Shown: one piece after another, positions 38,648 to 51,200 of the stretch
Numbering within the stretch: the first letter of the stretch is position 1
Layout of the letters: every line of letters begins with the position of its first letter
Source: JAJRVM01 sp963700515
Lineage (GTDB): Bacteria; Planctomycetota; Planctomycetia; Pirellulales; Pirellulaceae
NCBI GenBank assembly: GCA_963700515.1
Contig: CAVOXY010000045.1
Location: 60,308 to 124,307, forward strand
Direction of reading: 5' to 3'
DNA: 64,000 nt
Notes under the pieces: model-generated
The model's input: the letters and a program-made list of their open reading frames with translations, nothing else
The model's database searches: none
Told to the model about the DNA's origin: nothing
Program-made: the position numbers and the translations under genes

Positions 38648-40944
38648 ATGTACTTCGAATTCCTCACGCGGACGCGAAATGCACTGCGGTCACAAATCAC
38701 CGTGCGCGGGACGTCGCGGTTCCCGGTCCGATTCCCCGCCCTCGCCACAGTCGCCATGGCTGTTCTGTTGGCTTTGCTAAGTGCTTTGCAGCAACAATCC
38801 AGAGCGGCTGGAGCAGAGTCCGATAAGGCGGAACCGGAAGCACGCATCCGCATCGATGACGGGCATCCCTGGCGGCCACCGTTTGGGGTACAGCGAGTCG
38901 GTCGGCCACTGACCGCGGTCGTGGAGATTGCCACCCAACGACAACCGGCGCACGAGTATTCACTGGTCGCTTTTCTACGCGGCAAGGAGATCAGCCGCTC
39001 GGTCCTCGAGCTGACCGGCCAGGCACCGTTTTCCTGCCGAGTTACGCTCAATCCCTGGCCCACACAGCTCGTGCTACTGGCCCAGCCGGCGGAGGGCGGG
39101 CCGATTGAACTGGTGCGCAAGACAATTGAACCGGCCACCTGGGAAGCAGACGCTGTTGCTCGGCCCGACACCATTATCAATCCCATCGATCTCGGCACGA
39201 TCCTGGTACCTTCCGACTGGCTATTGCTCTCTGGCAGCCAATCCGGGTGGATTGAAGGTGCGGCGATCTGCCGAAGCGACAATCTTACCGCTGCCGGTGT
39301 AACCGCCTGGTTCAGCTCAACTCCGGCCAACAAGTCGCATATTGAGCTGGCTCTCACTCCGGATCGCCGCAGCGATTTTCGTCTGCCGCTCCCAGCCGCA
39401 CCCGCCGACCGCGACCGCGATACGTTGCACGTGAGTATCGACACGGCCAGCGGCGAACAAGTGTGGCACAAGGAAATCCGCACGATGCTGGTCCAGCGAC
39501 CGCCCCAGTGGCCGCAGTTCGGCGCCGTGGAAACCAAGCTTCGCTACGATGCTCCTATCTCGGTGCGTGCGGATGATGGAAGCCTACTCGTCGATGAGCT
39601 ACGACCAGGCATGGAAGCCGGAGTTGCACGACGTTGTGGTCGCGCTTCCCAACGGTTCGCGGTTCGTGTTTTGGCGCGGTTCAAGCTACGTGCCGTTCTG
39701 GGCCGGCCGATGTAACACGGGACTCAGCTACGAATGGGCCGAGACCAGTCCGCCTGCCGACGGGTTCACCGACTGTGTCGAACCGTTGATGGACAAGGAG
39801 CTACGTTACGGGCGCGTGCAGATCATCGAATCGACGACCGCCCGCATCCATGTCCGCTGGAGCTACCAGTCGTGCGATTTCAAATACAAGGTGTGGGGCG
39901 ACTCAGCGGTCGAAGACTTCTACTTCTATCCGGATGGGTTCGGCACGCGTGTCCTGACGCTCCAGAGCGTGCCCACGGGCGACTACGAACTGAGCGAGTT
40001 CATCATCTTGACGCCGCAGGCAACGTATCCATTTAGCGTCCTCCCCCCTAACCTCGTGGACGTGTTGTTTCTGGATGGCCAGCGGCGCGAACTGACGTTC
40101 CCGTTCTTTCCGGAGCAGCAGGGTGAAAAGGTTCAGTCGCGCGACGTACCCGCCATCTATCGCGTGCGGCTTCACAACGACGAACAGCTCTCGGCCATCT
40201 ACTTCAATCCGCTCGAACGGAAGCTCCCCCCTGCCATCTTTGCGCCGTTCTTCGACAAGGGAGAGGTCGTGACTCCGACTTATTGGGGCAGCCACTGGCC
40301 CTTGGCTCGCGGCAAGACCACCGGCAACGCCATCGACGACCGAGTCCAGTTCTCGCCGTGCCACAACAGTGTCATGAGCTGGGCCCGCCAACGCCCCACG
40401 CCCGTGCAGACCGCTCAGGTCGAAACGTCCGACACGCTCGGCCGCACAAAGTCCATGCTTGTGCAAACTTGGGTTTGGCTGATCGGCATGAGTGACGCGG
40501 ATGACGCGAGACTGCTACAATGGGCACACAGCTTCGCACAGCCCCCGCCGCTAGAACTGGACGGAGCACGACTGGAAGCCGACTCCTATATCCCCCAGCG
40601 CCGTGCTCATCCGACTGATCGCCGAGTCCGATCGTGTCACCATCAAAATCAAACTGACCACCCCATGTGTCAATCCCGTGTTCGAAATCCGTGGTGGGAA
40701 CCAGGCAGATAACCAGGCGACTGCCAGTTATGGTGCGGCGCTCGCCGACGTACAATTGGATGGGCACCAACTCGACCCGCACGAATATGCCTGGGACAAC
40801 GGGACGCTATGGATCAATAGGACGCTGACGCAGGATGCGCATTTTGCGATTGGAGTTCGTTGGTTCGCCTCAGCAGTGAAGTTCTCGTGCGTGAGCTGCC
40901 CGCACGATTGCAGGACAGGATCGCGATTGTACCGTTTCTTCTGA
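38648..40944 (+). CDS. Large secreted protein of unknown family, two frameshifts
   Basis: After an N-terminal membrane or signal segment (FPALATVAMAVLLALLSAL, about residues 32-50) come beta-rich parts. A central block has a distinctive signature: KPELHDVVVALPNGSRFVFW, RGSSYVPFWAGRCNTGLSYE, WAETSPPADGFTDCVEPLMD. A later block runs VVTPTYWGSHWPLARGKTTG. The frame changes at about 39588 (CTA C TCG) and in a run of five C at about 40590 (CCC C AGC), one extra base each. The corrected length is 764 residues. I recognise no catalytic motif or family. Placement before the GH38 mannosidase on the same strand suggests a glycan-related role, by context only. Confidence 0.65.
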
Positions 40945-41109
40945 CACTCGAATTTCACTCTTGCATAAGATCTCCATGGCAATGTGAAGGAAACGGAAAA
41001 CGACGACCGTTCACGGAGTTCCAACCGTGCACGCGCCTGGGCAACTGTCCACTCTTACTTAATCACAACCTGAATCCTGACACCCTTTGCAGCATGAGGA
41101 GCTAGACCC

Positions 41110-43741
41110 GTGAAATATTCCAAACTTGGTTTTCTCAAACATGGTTTTCTGCTGCGGACCTTTCTGGTGTGCCTCATCATGACACTGTTCTGTCACGGCC
41201 GTCCTGCGGTGTCCGTCGAGCCACCCGCTCAGGCGCCTGTCAAGGATACTTTCCTCTTCATTGCGCACACGCACTGGGAAGGAGCGGTCTTTAAGACGCG
41301 GGAAGAGTATCTCGAGATGGGATTGCCGAATATCCTGCGAGCACTTCAGCTACTGAAGAAGTATCCGGATTATCGGTTTGTGCTCGATCAGGCCTGCTAT
41401 GTCAGGCCGTTCCTGGAGCGATATCCGCAAGAGAAGGAGACCTTTCTCCAATACGTGAAAGAAGGACGATTGGCCATCGTTGGCGGTACCGACGTGATGT
41501 TGGACGTGAACATGCCGAGTGGTGAGTCGTATGTGCGACAGGTGCTCTATGGCAAGGGTTATTTCCGTAAGGCACTCGGCATCGACGTGAAGGTCGGCTG
41601 GCAGCTCGACACGTTCGGACACCATGCGCAGATGCCCCAGTTGTTGAAGCTGGGCGGTTTCAACTCATTCTGGTTCTTCCGCGGTGTGGCCGACTGGAAC
41701 ACCCCCTCGGAGTTTCTCTGGGAAGGCCTGGATGGTTCACGGATACCGGCATTCTGGCTCCCACACGGCTACGCCCATACGTACGCTTCACCAGGTACGC
41801 TGCCTGAGTTCACGGACTTCATGAAATCGCGATACGACGCGCTGGCTCCTTTCTCACGCGGACCTGGTCGCGTGGGACTCGCCGGTGCCGATGTGTGCCA
41901 ACCCGAAGAACAAGTGCCGATCCTCGCGCCACAGTTCAACGCCCAGGCAGACGCGCCATTCGAGCTGCGCATCGCCGTGCCTACCGATTTCGAGGCCCTC
42001 GTGGCGGAGCGATCCGACCGGCCGGTGGTTGGAGGCGAGCTGAACCCTATCTTTCAGGGAGCTTACAGCAGCCGGATTGAATTGAAGCAACGGACTCGAG
42101 AGCTGGAGCGACTGCTCACCTCGGCCGAGAAGTTGGGAGTTGCGCTGCGTTGGCTCAAAACACCCGTCGATGACGAGATTCTCTGGCGAGCCTGGGAGCC
42201 GATGTTGTTCAACCAGGCTCACGATCTCATGTCCGGCGTGATGACCGACCGAGTCTATGAAGATACGATTCGCAGCTACGATTTTTCTAAACGAATTGCC
42301 CATGATGAAGTCCAGGCCAGATGGCGAAGCGTCGCCGACCACATCGACACGCAGGGCCCAGGAATACCCGTGGTAGTGTTCAATATGTTGAGCTGGCCAC
42401 GCACGGACATCGCCATTGCCAATGTCGGCTTCTCCGACGACGACGTCATGGACTTGGGACTGATCACACCCGGCGGGACGGAGATTCCCGTTCAGGTGCT
42501 CAACAGTGAGCGTTACGCCAACGGAGCCCTGTTGCAGGCCGAGGTCGCTTTCGTGGCTCGCGATGTGCCATCGCTGGGATACGCCGTCTATCACTTGCAG
42601 CCGCGCAAGGCTCCGGCGGCCGCCACAGCCGAACCAACGACTGAGCCGGTGCTCGAAAACGAATTCTATCGTCTGGCGTTCGACCCGGTCGGCGGTACGC
42701 TGACCAGCCTGCGCAGTCCAGCCCAACGGCTGGGAAGCACTCCGCGGCCCCGGCAATATCGTCGCGCGCGAAGAAGACCATGGCGACCTCTGGGAACCGT
42801 ACCGGCCGCTGGATGGCGGCAGTCGTATCGCCATGAAAACCCCACACGGAGTGCCCGAACCAGGCAAGGCGGTACTGAGCAGCGAGCAGGCCGGAGAACC
42901 GGGTACGCTCAGCCGCGGGTCGGTCGTGTCCGAATTTCGCGTGGCACGCCCGTTTGGTGATCAAGGCAGCTTCGCCACGACCGTGCGACTTTACGCCGGG
43001 TTACGCCGTATCGACATCCGCACAGAGATTCTCAATCAAGAGAAATTCGTCCGCTATCGAGTCCTCTTTCCCACGACGGTCCGCGACGGGCAGTGCGTGC
43101 ACGAAATTCCGTTCGGTGCTACTGGCCGGCCGGCGGGGATTGAGTTTCCTGCACAGAACTGGATCGATTACGGCAATGGCCAACAGGGCCTTGCTTTGCT
43201 GAACCGCGGTCTGCCGGGTAACAATGTGGCGGATGGCACCATGATGCTGTCGCTGTTGCGCAGCACTCAGATCGTCGCCTACGGTTTTGGCGGTGGCTAC
43301 GAGCCGGGTATGTCATCCGACACTGGTTTTGAACTGGGAAAGAAGTTCGCGTTCGACTACGCCCTTGTCCCCCACATGGGCAATTGGAGCGAGGCGGCTG
43401 TTTATCGCCAAGGCCTGGAGTTCAATCAACCACTTCTGTGTTACACTGTGGCCTCGCACGCCGGTGAGCTTCCCCAACGCCAGGGGCTGCTGGACGTCAG
43501 TGCACCAAACGTGATCGTCTCGGCGCTCAAACCCGGGCCAGGTGGATCGGCCGTGCTGCGCGTCTACGAAGCCTCCGGTAAACAAACGCACGCGACCGTT
43601 CGCATGTCGGCGCACGTACTGGGAGCGCAAGAGGTCAACCTGATGGAAGATCCGGGTACCGACCTCGCCGTAACGAATGACACGTTAGAGCTTGACATGC
43701 GTCCCTTCGAAATCAAGACAATCAAGTTGCGACTCCCCTAG
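41110..43741 (+). CDS. Secreted alpha-mannosidase, GH38, one frameshift
   Basis: A hydrophobic signal (HGFLLRTFLVCLIMTLFCHG) precedes the GH38 catalytic domain. Zinc-site motifs are AHTHWEG (residues 52-58) and the nucleophile Asp in GWQLDTFGHH (D167); LFNQAHDLMSGVM supplies the later ligand His. The frame changes at about 42723 (GCC C AAC), giving NGWEALRGPGNIVAREEDHG and DLWEPY, one extra base. The corrected length is 876 residues. The C-terminal mannosidase beta domains run to TLELDMRPFEIKTIKLRLP. The start is GTG 41110 with GAGGAG upstream. It should release alpha-mannose from glycans outside the cytoplasm. The class II aldolase-like gene follows after 38 bp and may be co-transcribed. Confidence 0.9.
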
Positions 43742-43779
43742 AATCGGATGCAACACCCGCGTAACAAACGGAAATCAAT

Positions 43780-44670
43780 ATGCCACTTGTGTCGATCGAA
43801 CGCCTCATACATCGCTGCCAGGAGGGCAGATATGCCATCGGTTATTTTGAAAGCTGGAACCTGGAATCACTGCAGGGCGTGATCGATGCCGCCGAGCAGA
43901 CACAATCTCCTATTATCATTGGCTTCAACGGTGAGTTCCTCAGCCACGATGCGCGACTCGCTACCGAGCGACTGGCACTCTACGGTGCGCTCGGAAAGGC
44001 CGCGGCGGAATCGGCTCAAGTGCCCTGCGGTTTGATCTTCAACGAGTGTTCCAACGATCAGTGGATTCTCCACGCAGTCGATACCGGCTTTAACCTCGTC
44101 ATGCCCTCCGATCCGGGTGGCTCCTATGACGCGTATGTAAGCCAGGTGAGACGCCTTGTTCCACAATGCCATGCGCGACACGTGGCGGTGGAAGCGGAAA
44201 TCGATGAACTTCCTTGCGGAGCCTCGGGACAGGTGGAAGGGACGGTGCAGTTGACCGACCCGGAAATGGCCGCACGATTTGTGGAAGAAACCGATGTCGA
44301 TTTGTTGGCGGTGAGTGTTGGCAATGTACACATCCACCTCGACGGCGAACAAGACCTGAATTTGCAGCACCTGGTCGCCATTCGCGATCGCGTACAAGTC
44401 CCGTTGGTTCTTCACGGTGGGACGGGCATCACCGCCAGTTCGCTGCGGGAAGCGATTCAGTTGGGCGTGGCAAAAGTAAACTATGGAACGTACATTAAGC
44501 AGCGATACTTGACGGCGGTGCGAGCGGCCCTGGCACGAGACATACCGAATCCGCATGAATTGCTCGGCTTGGGGGGGGCACCGGACGTACTGGTCGCGGG
44601 CCGAATTGCGGTGCGCGACGCGGTGCTCGAACGAATCGACACTTTGGGATGTTGTGGAAAGGCTGGTTAA
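43780..44670 (+). CDS. Class II aldolase-family protein lacking first metal ligand and catalytic Asp
   Basis: The 296-residue protein aligns end to end with ketose-bisphosphate aldolases (GatY/KbaY/FbaA). It keeps the N-terminal YAIGYFESWNLESLQGVIDA, the metal ligand His in SVGNVHIHLDGEQDL, the ligand His in LVLHGGTGI and VAKVNYGT. The segment that in active enzymes reads LH-x-DH reads LIFNECSND, so the catalytic Asp becomes Asn and the first Zn-binding His becomes Glu. The enzyme may use another metal site, act on another substrate or be non-catalytic. It follows GH38 and precedes the E2-E1 dehydrogenase genes, with a long hairpin in between. Confidence 0.82.
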   Translation: MPLVSIERLIHRCQEGRYAIGYFESWNLESLQGVIDAAEQTQSPIIIGFNGEFLSHDARLATERLALYGALGKAAAESAQVPCGLIFNECSNDQWILHAVDTGFNLVMPSDPGGSYDAYVSQVRRLVPQCHARHVAVEAEIDELPCGASGQVEGTVQLTDPEMAARFVEETDVDLLAVSVGNVHIHLDGEQDLNLQHLVAIRDRVQVPLVLHGGTGITASSLREAIQLGVAKVNYGTYIKQRYLTAVRAALARDIPNPHELLGLGGAPDVLVAGRIAVRDAVLERIDTLGCCGKAG

Positions 44671-44704
44671 TAAGGGATCAGTCCCTGGAAGCCGTTTCCA
44701 AACC

Positions 44705-44773
44705 GGGAGGGCGAGGCTCCTGCCGAGCCGGAATCTCGGAGAAATATCGGCTCTGCAGGAGCTTCGCCCTCCC
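44705..44773. repeat. Long hairpin repeat GGGAGGGCGAGGCTCC family
   Basis: Arms 44705-44730 and 44748-44773 pair at 24 of 26 positions around a 17-nt loop. A half copy (GGGAGGGCGAAGCTCG) occurs near 34118. It separates the aldolase-like gene from the E2 gene and could shape that transcript. Confidence 0.85.
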
Positions 44774-44845
44774 AGATGGTGATTGTGCCATGAACTCGAG
44801 GGAAGCGGCGATGTATGAACGTCTGGTGCCGTCAGTGGGAGGCGT

Positions 44846-45922
<1,077 letters not shown>

Positions 45923-46018
45923 ATCGCCTGGTGTGATCGTAGTAGCGGTGCCGCTGCTGCAAGTATCTCAGATTGCCTCGGTGAGCTATCCTGCTGCGTT
46001 CAGGAAGGTCAGCAATAG

Positions 46019-46110
46019 GGAATGAAGAGTAAGAAATGCCGATGGCTAAATACTTTGGCAACGTACATCTTGACTTCCGCATTCCGCATTCCGCATTCCC
46101 TAATCCCTAT
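46019..46110. repeat. Heptamer microrepeats between E2 and E1-alpha
   Basis: ATAGGGAATG-type words at 46016-46025 face ATTCCGC/ATTCCCT words at 46080-46110 in inverted orientation. The 283-bp gap between the E2 and E1-alpha genes has no gene. It suggests E1-alpha may have its own promoter. Confidence 0.6.
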
Positions 46111-46205
46111 TCGTTTTCAATACGCGTGCCGGTCGAAATCAGTTCCCGGAGCAACACGGGACTTAGTCGGGTTTCGGACAAGAGCCCGCGTCAGGAGAAA
46201 ATATC

Positions 46206-47202
46206 GTGACGTTGCCATCAAACGGGGCATCCCCATCCCAACCACAATACGACCCACAGTTTCTACTTGACCTCTATCGGCGCATGGTACTCATCCGTGA
46301 GTTTGAAGACGGTGTCAAGTTTCTGTTTCTCGAGGGGACGATGCCCGGCACGATTCACCAGTGCCAGGGCCAGGAGGCGACTGCGGTGGGCGTGTGCGCC
46401 GCGCTTCGCGACAATGATTTCGTGACCTCCACGTTCCGCGGCCATGGCCATGCGTTGGCCAAGGGACTCAGTGTTCAGGAATTGCTGGACGAGTTGTTTG
46501 GAGCGGTGACCGGCTGCTGCAAAGGCAAGGGGGGCAGCATGCACGTGGGCAATTTCGCCAAGGGCATGATTCCGGGAATTGCGATCGTCGCGGGCGGTAT
46601 TCCGGTGGCGGCGGGGATGGCGCTGGCATTCAAGATGCAGCAGAGCGGCCAGATCGTCGCCTGCTTCTTCGGCGACGGCGCGGTGTCCGAAGGGGCGTTT
46701 CATGAAGGCGTGAACATGGCCGCCATCTGGAACCTCCCCGTGATCTTCGTCTGTGAGAACAATCTCTACGGGGCCAGTACGCACTTGTCGAAAGTGATGC
46801 GCGACACAAATATCGCTCGCCGCGCCACCTGTTACGGCATCCGCGGTCAGCAGGTCGATGGAAACGACGTGCTGGCGGTCTACGAAGCGGCCCAGGCCGC
46901 GGCCCAGGAGTGCCGCGCGGGCGACGGGCCCGTGCTCCTGGAACTGCTCGACCTACCGTCGCACCGGCCATTCGCGCCGCGATGCCTGCCACTATCAGCC
47001 GCAAGATGAACGCGATGCATGGTTCGCGCAAGATCCGATCGAGCGATTCGCTCAGGTGCTCAAGGACCGAGGGGCGGCCGATGACGCAGCGTTGGCGGAG
47101 ATGCGGCAACAAATTCTTCAGCAATTCCAACTGGCCGTCGATGTCGCCCGCCAGGCGCCACTTCCCGACATCCATGAACTGACTACCGACGTGTTCGCCT
47201 GA
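46206..47202 (+). CDS. Thiamine-diphosphate dehydrogenase E1 component, alpha subunit, one frameshift
   Basis: This is the E1-alpha half of a pyruvate/acetoin-type dehydrogenase. The ThDP motif starts at GDG (156-158) and ends with NN (185-186) in FFGDGAVSEGAFHEG...VIFVCENN; GTIHQCQGQEATAVG and FRGHGHALAKG are typical. The frame breaks at about 46952 (CTC G ACC), after which TYRRTGHSRRDACHYQPQDE continues as in other members; one extra base. The corrected length is 331 residues, the normal size. The start is GTG 46206 with AGGAG upstream. The reaction is oxidative decarboxylation (or acetoin cleavage) with transfer to lipoyl-E2. The beta subunit starts 10 bp downstream. Confidence 0.92.
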
Positions 47203-47212
47203 AGCAGAAGGA

Positions 47213-48238
47213 ATGATGATGACAAAACGATTGGGAATCGCCGAGGCCCTGCGCGAAGGGATCGCCGAGGAAATGCAGCGCGATCCGCGCGTGTTCTGCC
47301 TCGGCGAAGATATCGCCGTGCCCGGCGGATGGGGCGGTGCGTTCACCGTCACGCTCGGCCTGGAGAATCGGTTTCCCGACCGAATGTTCAACACGCCTAT
47401 CGCCGAACTCGGCTCCTTCGGCGTCGCCTGCGGCGCGGCGATGATGGGCATGCGTCCCATCGCCGACGTGCAGTATGCCGACTTCCTGCTGCTGGCCTTC
47501 GACCAGATCGTCAACAACATTGCCAAGATGCGCTACATGTCGGGCGGGCAGATATCCATGCCGATGGTCATGCGAGCACCGGTCGGCGCCACCGGACGCG
47601 GCAGTCAGCATGCCCAGAGCGTGGAACGCTACTTTATCGGAGTGCCAGGACTCAAAGTGGTCGCCGTGTCCGACGCTTACAGCGCCAAAGGAATCTTGAA
47701 GGCCGCCGTGCGCGACGATAATCCGGTGATGATTTTCGAGCACAAGTTGCTGTACGGTTCCAAGGGCATGCGGGCCGAAAGCGGTGCCGTCGATGCCACC
47801 AGCGACATCCCGGACGAAGACTACACGGTGCCGCTCGACCAGGCCGCTCGGCTCCGCGAAGGGACCGACGTGACCATCCTGGGCTGGCTGCTGATGCGCC
47901 ACTTCTCGATGCAGGCGGCCGAGCAACTTGCCGCCGACGGCATCAGCGGCGAAGTGATCGACGTGCGCAGCCTGTCCCCGATCGACTACGACACGATCGG
48001 CGCGTCGGTGCAGAAGACCGGTCGCGTCGTCATTGTGGAGGAAGGCCCTCAAAGCGGATCGGTGAGCGCTGAAATTGCCGCCGGTATCATGGAGCGTTTT
48101 GGCGAATTTCTGCGCTGTCCCATTCGCCGTGTGGCATCGGCCGACGTGCCCGTCCCCTTCACTCCGGTGCTGGAAAACGCCTATCGCCCCGACCCTCCAC
48201 GGATCGTCGCCGCCGCCACCGCTCTCATGCAGTTCTAA
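47213..48238 (+). CDS. Thiamine-diphosphate dehydrogenase E1 component, beta subunit
   Basis: The 341-residue intact protein has the E1-beta pattern: LGIAEALREGIAEEMQRDPR, VFCLGEDIAVPGGWGGAFTV, FNTPIAELGSFGVACGAAMM, GMRPIADVQYADFLLLAFDQ, and the C-terminal transketolase domain with GEVIDVRSLSPIDYDTI and VVIVEEGPQSGSVSAEIAAG. Together with the alpha subunit it forms the ThDP active site. Three tandem ATG codons (47213, 47216, 47219) follow a GAAGGA site, so the exact start is uncertain by two residues. Size and gene order fit acetoin or branched-chain dehydrogenases as well as pyruvate dehydrogenase, so no gene symbol is given. A strong terminator follows 27 bp after the stop. Confidence 0.93.
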   Translation: MMMTKRLGIAEALREGIAEEMQRDPRVFCLGEDIAVPGGWGGAFTVTLGLENRFPDRMFNTPIAELGSFGVACGAAMMGMRPIADVQYADFLLLAFDQIVNNIAKMRYMSGGQISMPMVMRAPVGATGRGSQHAQSVERYFIGVPGLKVVAVSDAYSAKGILKAAVRDDNPVMIFEHKLLYGSKGMRAESGAVDATSDIPDEDYTVPLDQAARLREGTDVTILGWLLMRHFSMQAAEQLAADGISGEVIDVRSLSPIDYDTIGASVQKTGRVVIVEEGPQSGSVSAEIAAGIMERFGEFLRCPIRRVASADVPVPFTPVLENAYRPDPPRIVAAATALMQF

Positions 48239-48265
48239 CCCCACCCAGTCCCCCTATCCTGCCGC

Positions 48266-48290
48266 AAAAACGGGGAGCCTCCCCGTTTTT
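48266..48290. terminator. Bidirectional intrinsic terminator
   Basis: AAAAACGGGGA (48266-48276) and TCCCCGTTTTT (48280-48290) form a perfect 11-bp stem with a 3-nt loop. The A-tract and T-tract make it work on both strands between the convergent E1-beta and GH36-like genes. Confidence 0.93.
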
Positions 48291-48293
48291 CTG

Positions 48294-51200
48294 CTAATGT
48301 AGGAGGCGGGCGTCGGCCCAATCCGCGTGGTCGGCCGGCAGGTCGCCGGCGTCGCCGACAATGAGCTCCAGGGTTTTCGCGCCGGAGACATCCAAGTCGA
48401 TCCACTGGGGCGGGCTCTCGCGGGTGATCAAACCGGACTCCCATTTCTTGGCACCGTCGATCCAGACTTCAAAGGTGACGGTGGGATAGGTATTCCCATC
48501 CGCACCGGCCCAACTCTGAAAACGTCGATACTTGCCCTCCAAATCGTAGACGACCTTGGAGGGCGCGTGCGTGCCAAGCCCTCGCGCGTGGGGCGTGCCG
48601 CCGATGATCATCGGCTTCTGCCACACGCTCTGGTTCTTCTGCAGCGTACCCCAACCTTGCGAAACGGACACTGGTTCCAATGCATCGAGAAACAGACCGT
48701 CGATACGTTCGACGGGGCGCACCATGCGTTCGGTGGCCGCGGGCAGCTGGTCCGTCTGTACCGGCTCGATCAGAGCGGCACCGTCGAGTGAGACAGTCTC
48801 CGGTGGCGGTAATGCCTCGGGAAAGGCAGAGGGTGATCCAGGTTTCGTGGCCCATACCCAAGCAGAAATCGTGGTACTGCCGCTGGACGCGAACAGTTCG
48901 CCGGCAATACGATTCTCGCCAGTCACCAGCGGAACTCGCAGAAACGTCCAGTGTTCGTGACGCGGCAAAAGCGTCGCCGACCAACCGGCATCGGAAAAAA
49001 CTGCACTCACCGGCACAACATGTCCATTATCCGTCAGTGCGCCAACGGGGCTGGCTGGCGACTTCTCGCCTTCGCAGAGAATAAGCAGTTCGGCAGAGGG
49101 TCCTGTCACGGTAATGTCGGCATCGAAGGTCATTCGTACGGCAGATGTGGCATCTCCCAATAGGCTTGTCCAGTCGGGACCGCACGCTGCGGCGGTGTCT
49201 TCGAAGGCGACACGTTGCAGTTGGCAGTTTGAGCGAGTGATAGACAGTTGTGAGCCAATCGCTGACGTCGCTGGTGGCAGTCCATCCACCGCTTGAGAGG
49301 CCTGGATTGTGAGGACCATTGTCTCATAAGGAGCCAAGAGCACTTCGAGCGAATCGCCGTACTTCAGTTCCTTCCCGTAAACGCGTCGCTCGGGGTACAG
49401 ACTGACGGCATCGAGCTTCGCCGCGTCGGGCTGGAATCCCAGGTTTTCGTCCAGAGCCAGGCGGTACGACTGCCGCGCAATCCACGGATTCCTCAGCGCC
49501 ACCAGAGCGCAATTGTCAGCTCCATGTGCATAACCGTATGGCTGGCGGGGCATGGTTCCCGTGTCAGAGAACTGAGGGATAGGATCGTTCTGCCATGACG
49601 CCGGCAAGAGCGGCACGGCATGCTCCAGCAGGTGAGCATGTGACCGAGTCCATTGCAGCAGGGCGGCCAGGTCTTTCCAGCGCGAGTCGCTCATATATTT
49701 GGGATTGACATAAAGCGGCAAGAACATGTGCCCGCGCATCACCGTGATGACCGCATCGTTGAGCAGCGGTTCCGGCGTTTGGTGCACGACACCAAGTACT
49801 TCCTGCGCGGCGCTGGGAATGGGCAACAGCGCGGCACCCTGGAGATTGAAATAGTCACGGGCAGTGGTGTAACTCTCGCGGTGCACCGGTGCAGGTACCC
49901 GGCCGACCGGCGCGTCGTCTCCAAACGTGCCGATGACGGAGTTGACATGAAAGAGCCACCAGGGACTGGGATTGTAGCCAAAGCAGGTTGTTTCGATCCA
50001 CACCTCCGGATCGGCCTGGCGAGCCGCCTCGACTGCCGCAATCACACCGGCGGCAATCGCTTCCGAAGAGCACTCACCCGGCTCGTGGCCGTGATCGGTC
50101 GCCGGACAGACGAGACTACAGCCGTCCAGTTTCAGGTGGTGGATGTCCCAGCGACTGACCAGGTCCACCAACGCTTCGCGGAACCGCTGGCCATATCGTT
50201 TCCCGCCCAGACAGAGTAGACGGACGGAAGCGTTCTTGTCGCCGTGGCTGGGAACCGTAAAGGACTCAAATCCTTGTTCCTGCGCCCATTCATTGTCTAC
50301 GGCTCCCGGGTAGTAGCTGCTCGGCGAAATCCACAGACCCAGATTGGCGTTCATCGCATGGGCCGCGTCGCGGATATGAGCGAATCCTTCGGGAAATTGC
50401 TCGGGGTCAATCTCCCACACACTCTTGCGGTTCGACCAACCCATATCGATGCAAAATGTATCCAGCGACACACCATGGGTTTTGTGGAGCTTCTCATTGA
50501 ACTCCGTCATCAGGCTGAGGATGTCTTTCTCGGTGTAGGGAACCGGTGACGTCCACCAGCTGTTGTAGTTGACGTGCAGTCCTGTGGGTGCGGGGCGATG
50601 CGCGGCAACGTACTGCTGGAAAGCCCGTACCTCCTGGCCTGGCGGAGCCACACCGTACACAGCGATGCGAGATTCATACCAAGTGAGCGGTTGCATGCGG
50701 AGCCCTGGCCGATGAGCCACCACAATCTGCTCGCCTTCGCAGCGCACGGAAGCGACCGGGTATTCGATGCCGACAAACTCGCCGGGCAGGAACACAGGAT
50801 GGCTCTGCGGACCATCGAGGATCACGAGACCGTCTTCCCCTTGCCGTGATGACCCATGGGTCCAGATGGGCCGCCCTTGCCTGTCGATTCGATCCAGTAC
50901 GATTTCCTGGAGAACTTGGACGTCATTGGCATCGACCAGGCGAAAGCGAGCCCACTTGCGGAGCACCGATTCCGACTGCGACCAGCGCAGCAGCAGCTGC
51001 ACTTCCATCGCAGACGTGTCATCCAGTCGAATCGGCGGGTATTCGACCTCTAACGTCTGGCCCTCGGTGATGGAACCAGCGGTGCCACTCGGCGCGACGC
51101 CCCCCACTGCCACCTGGCCTCCCGCCGCGAACATCGGCGATTTGAGCGAGACCTGCACAGTCATACCATCGGCTTGGATCTGCAGCGTATCACCTTGCAC

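Noticed and set aside
38164..39537. 457-codon open frame on the minus strand
   Set aside because: It runs antisense through the secreted protein at 38648 and through the microrepeat region. The composition is Ser/Arg-rich and the sense strand has a signal peptide and a good start.
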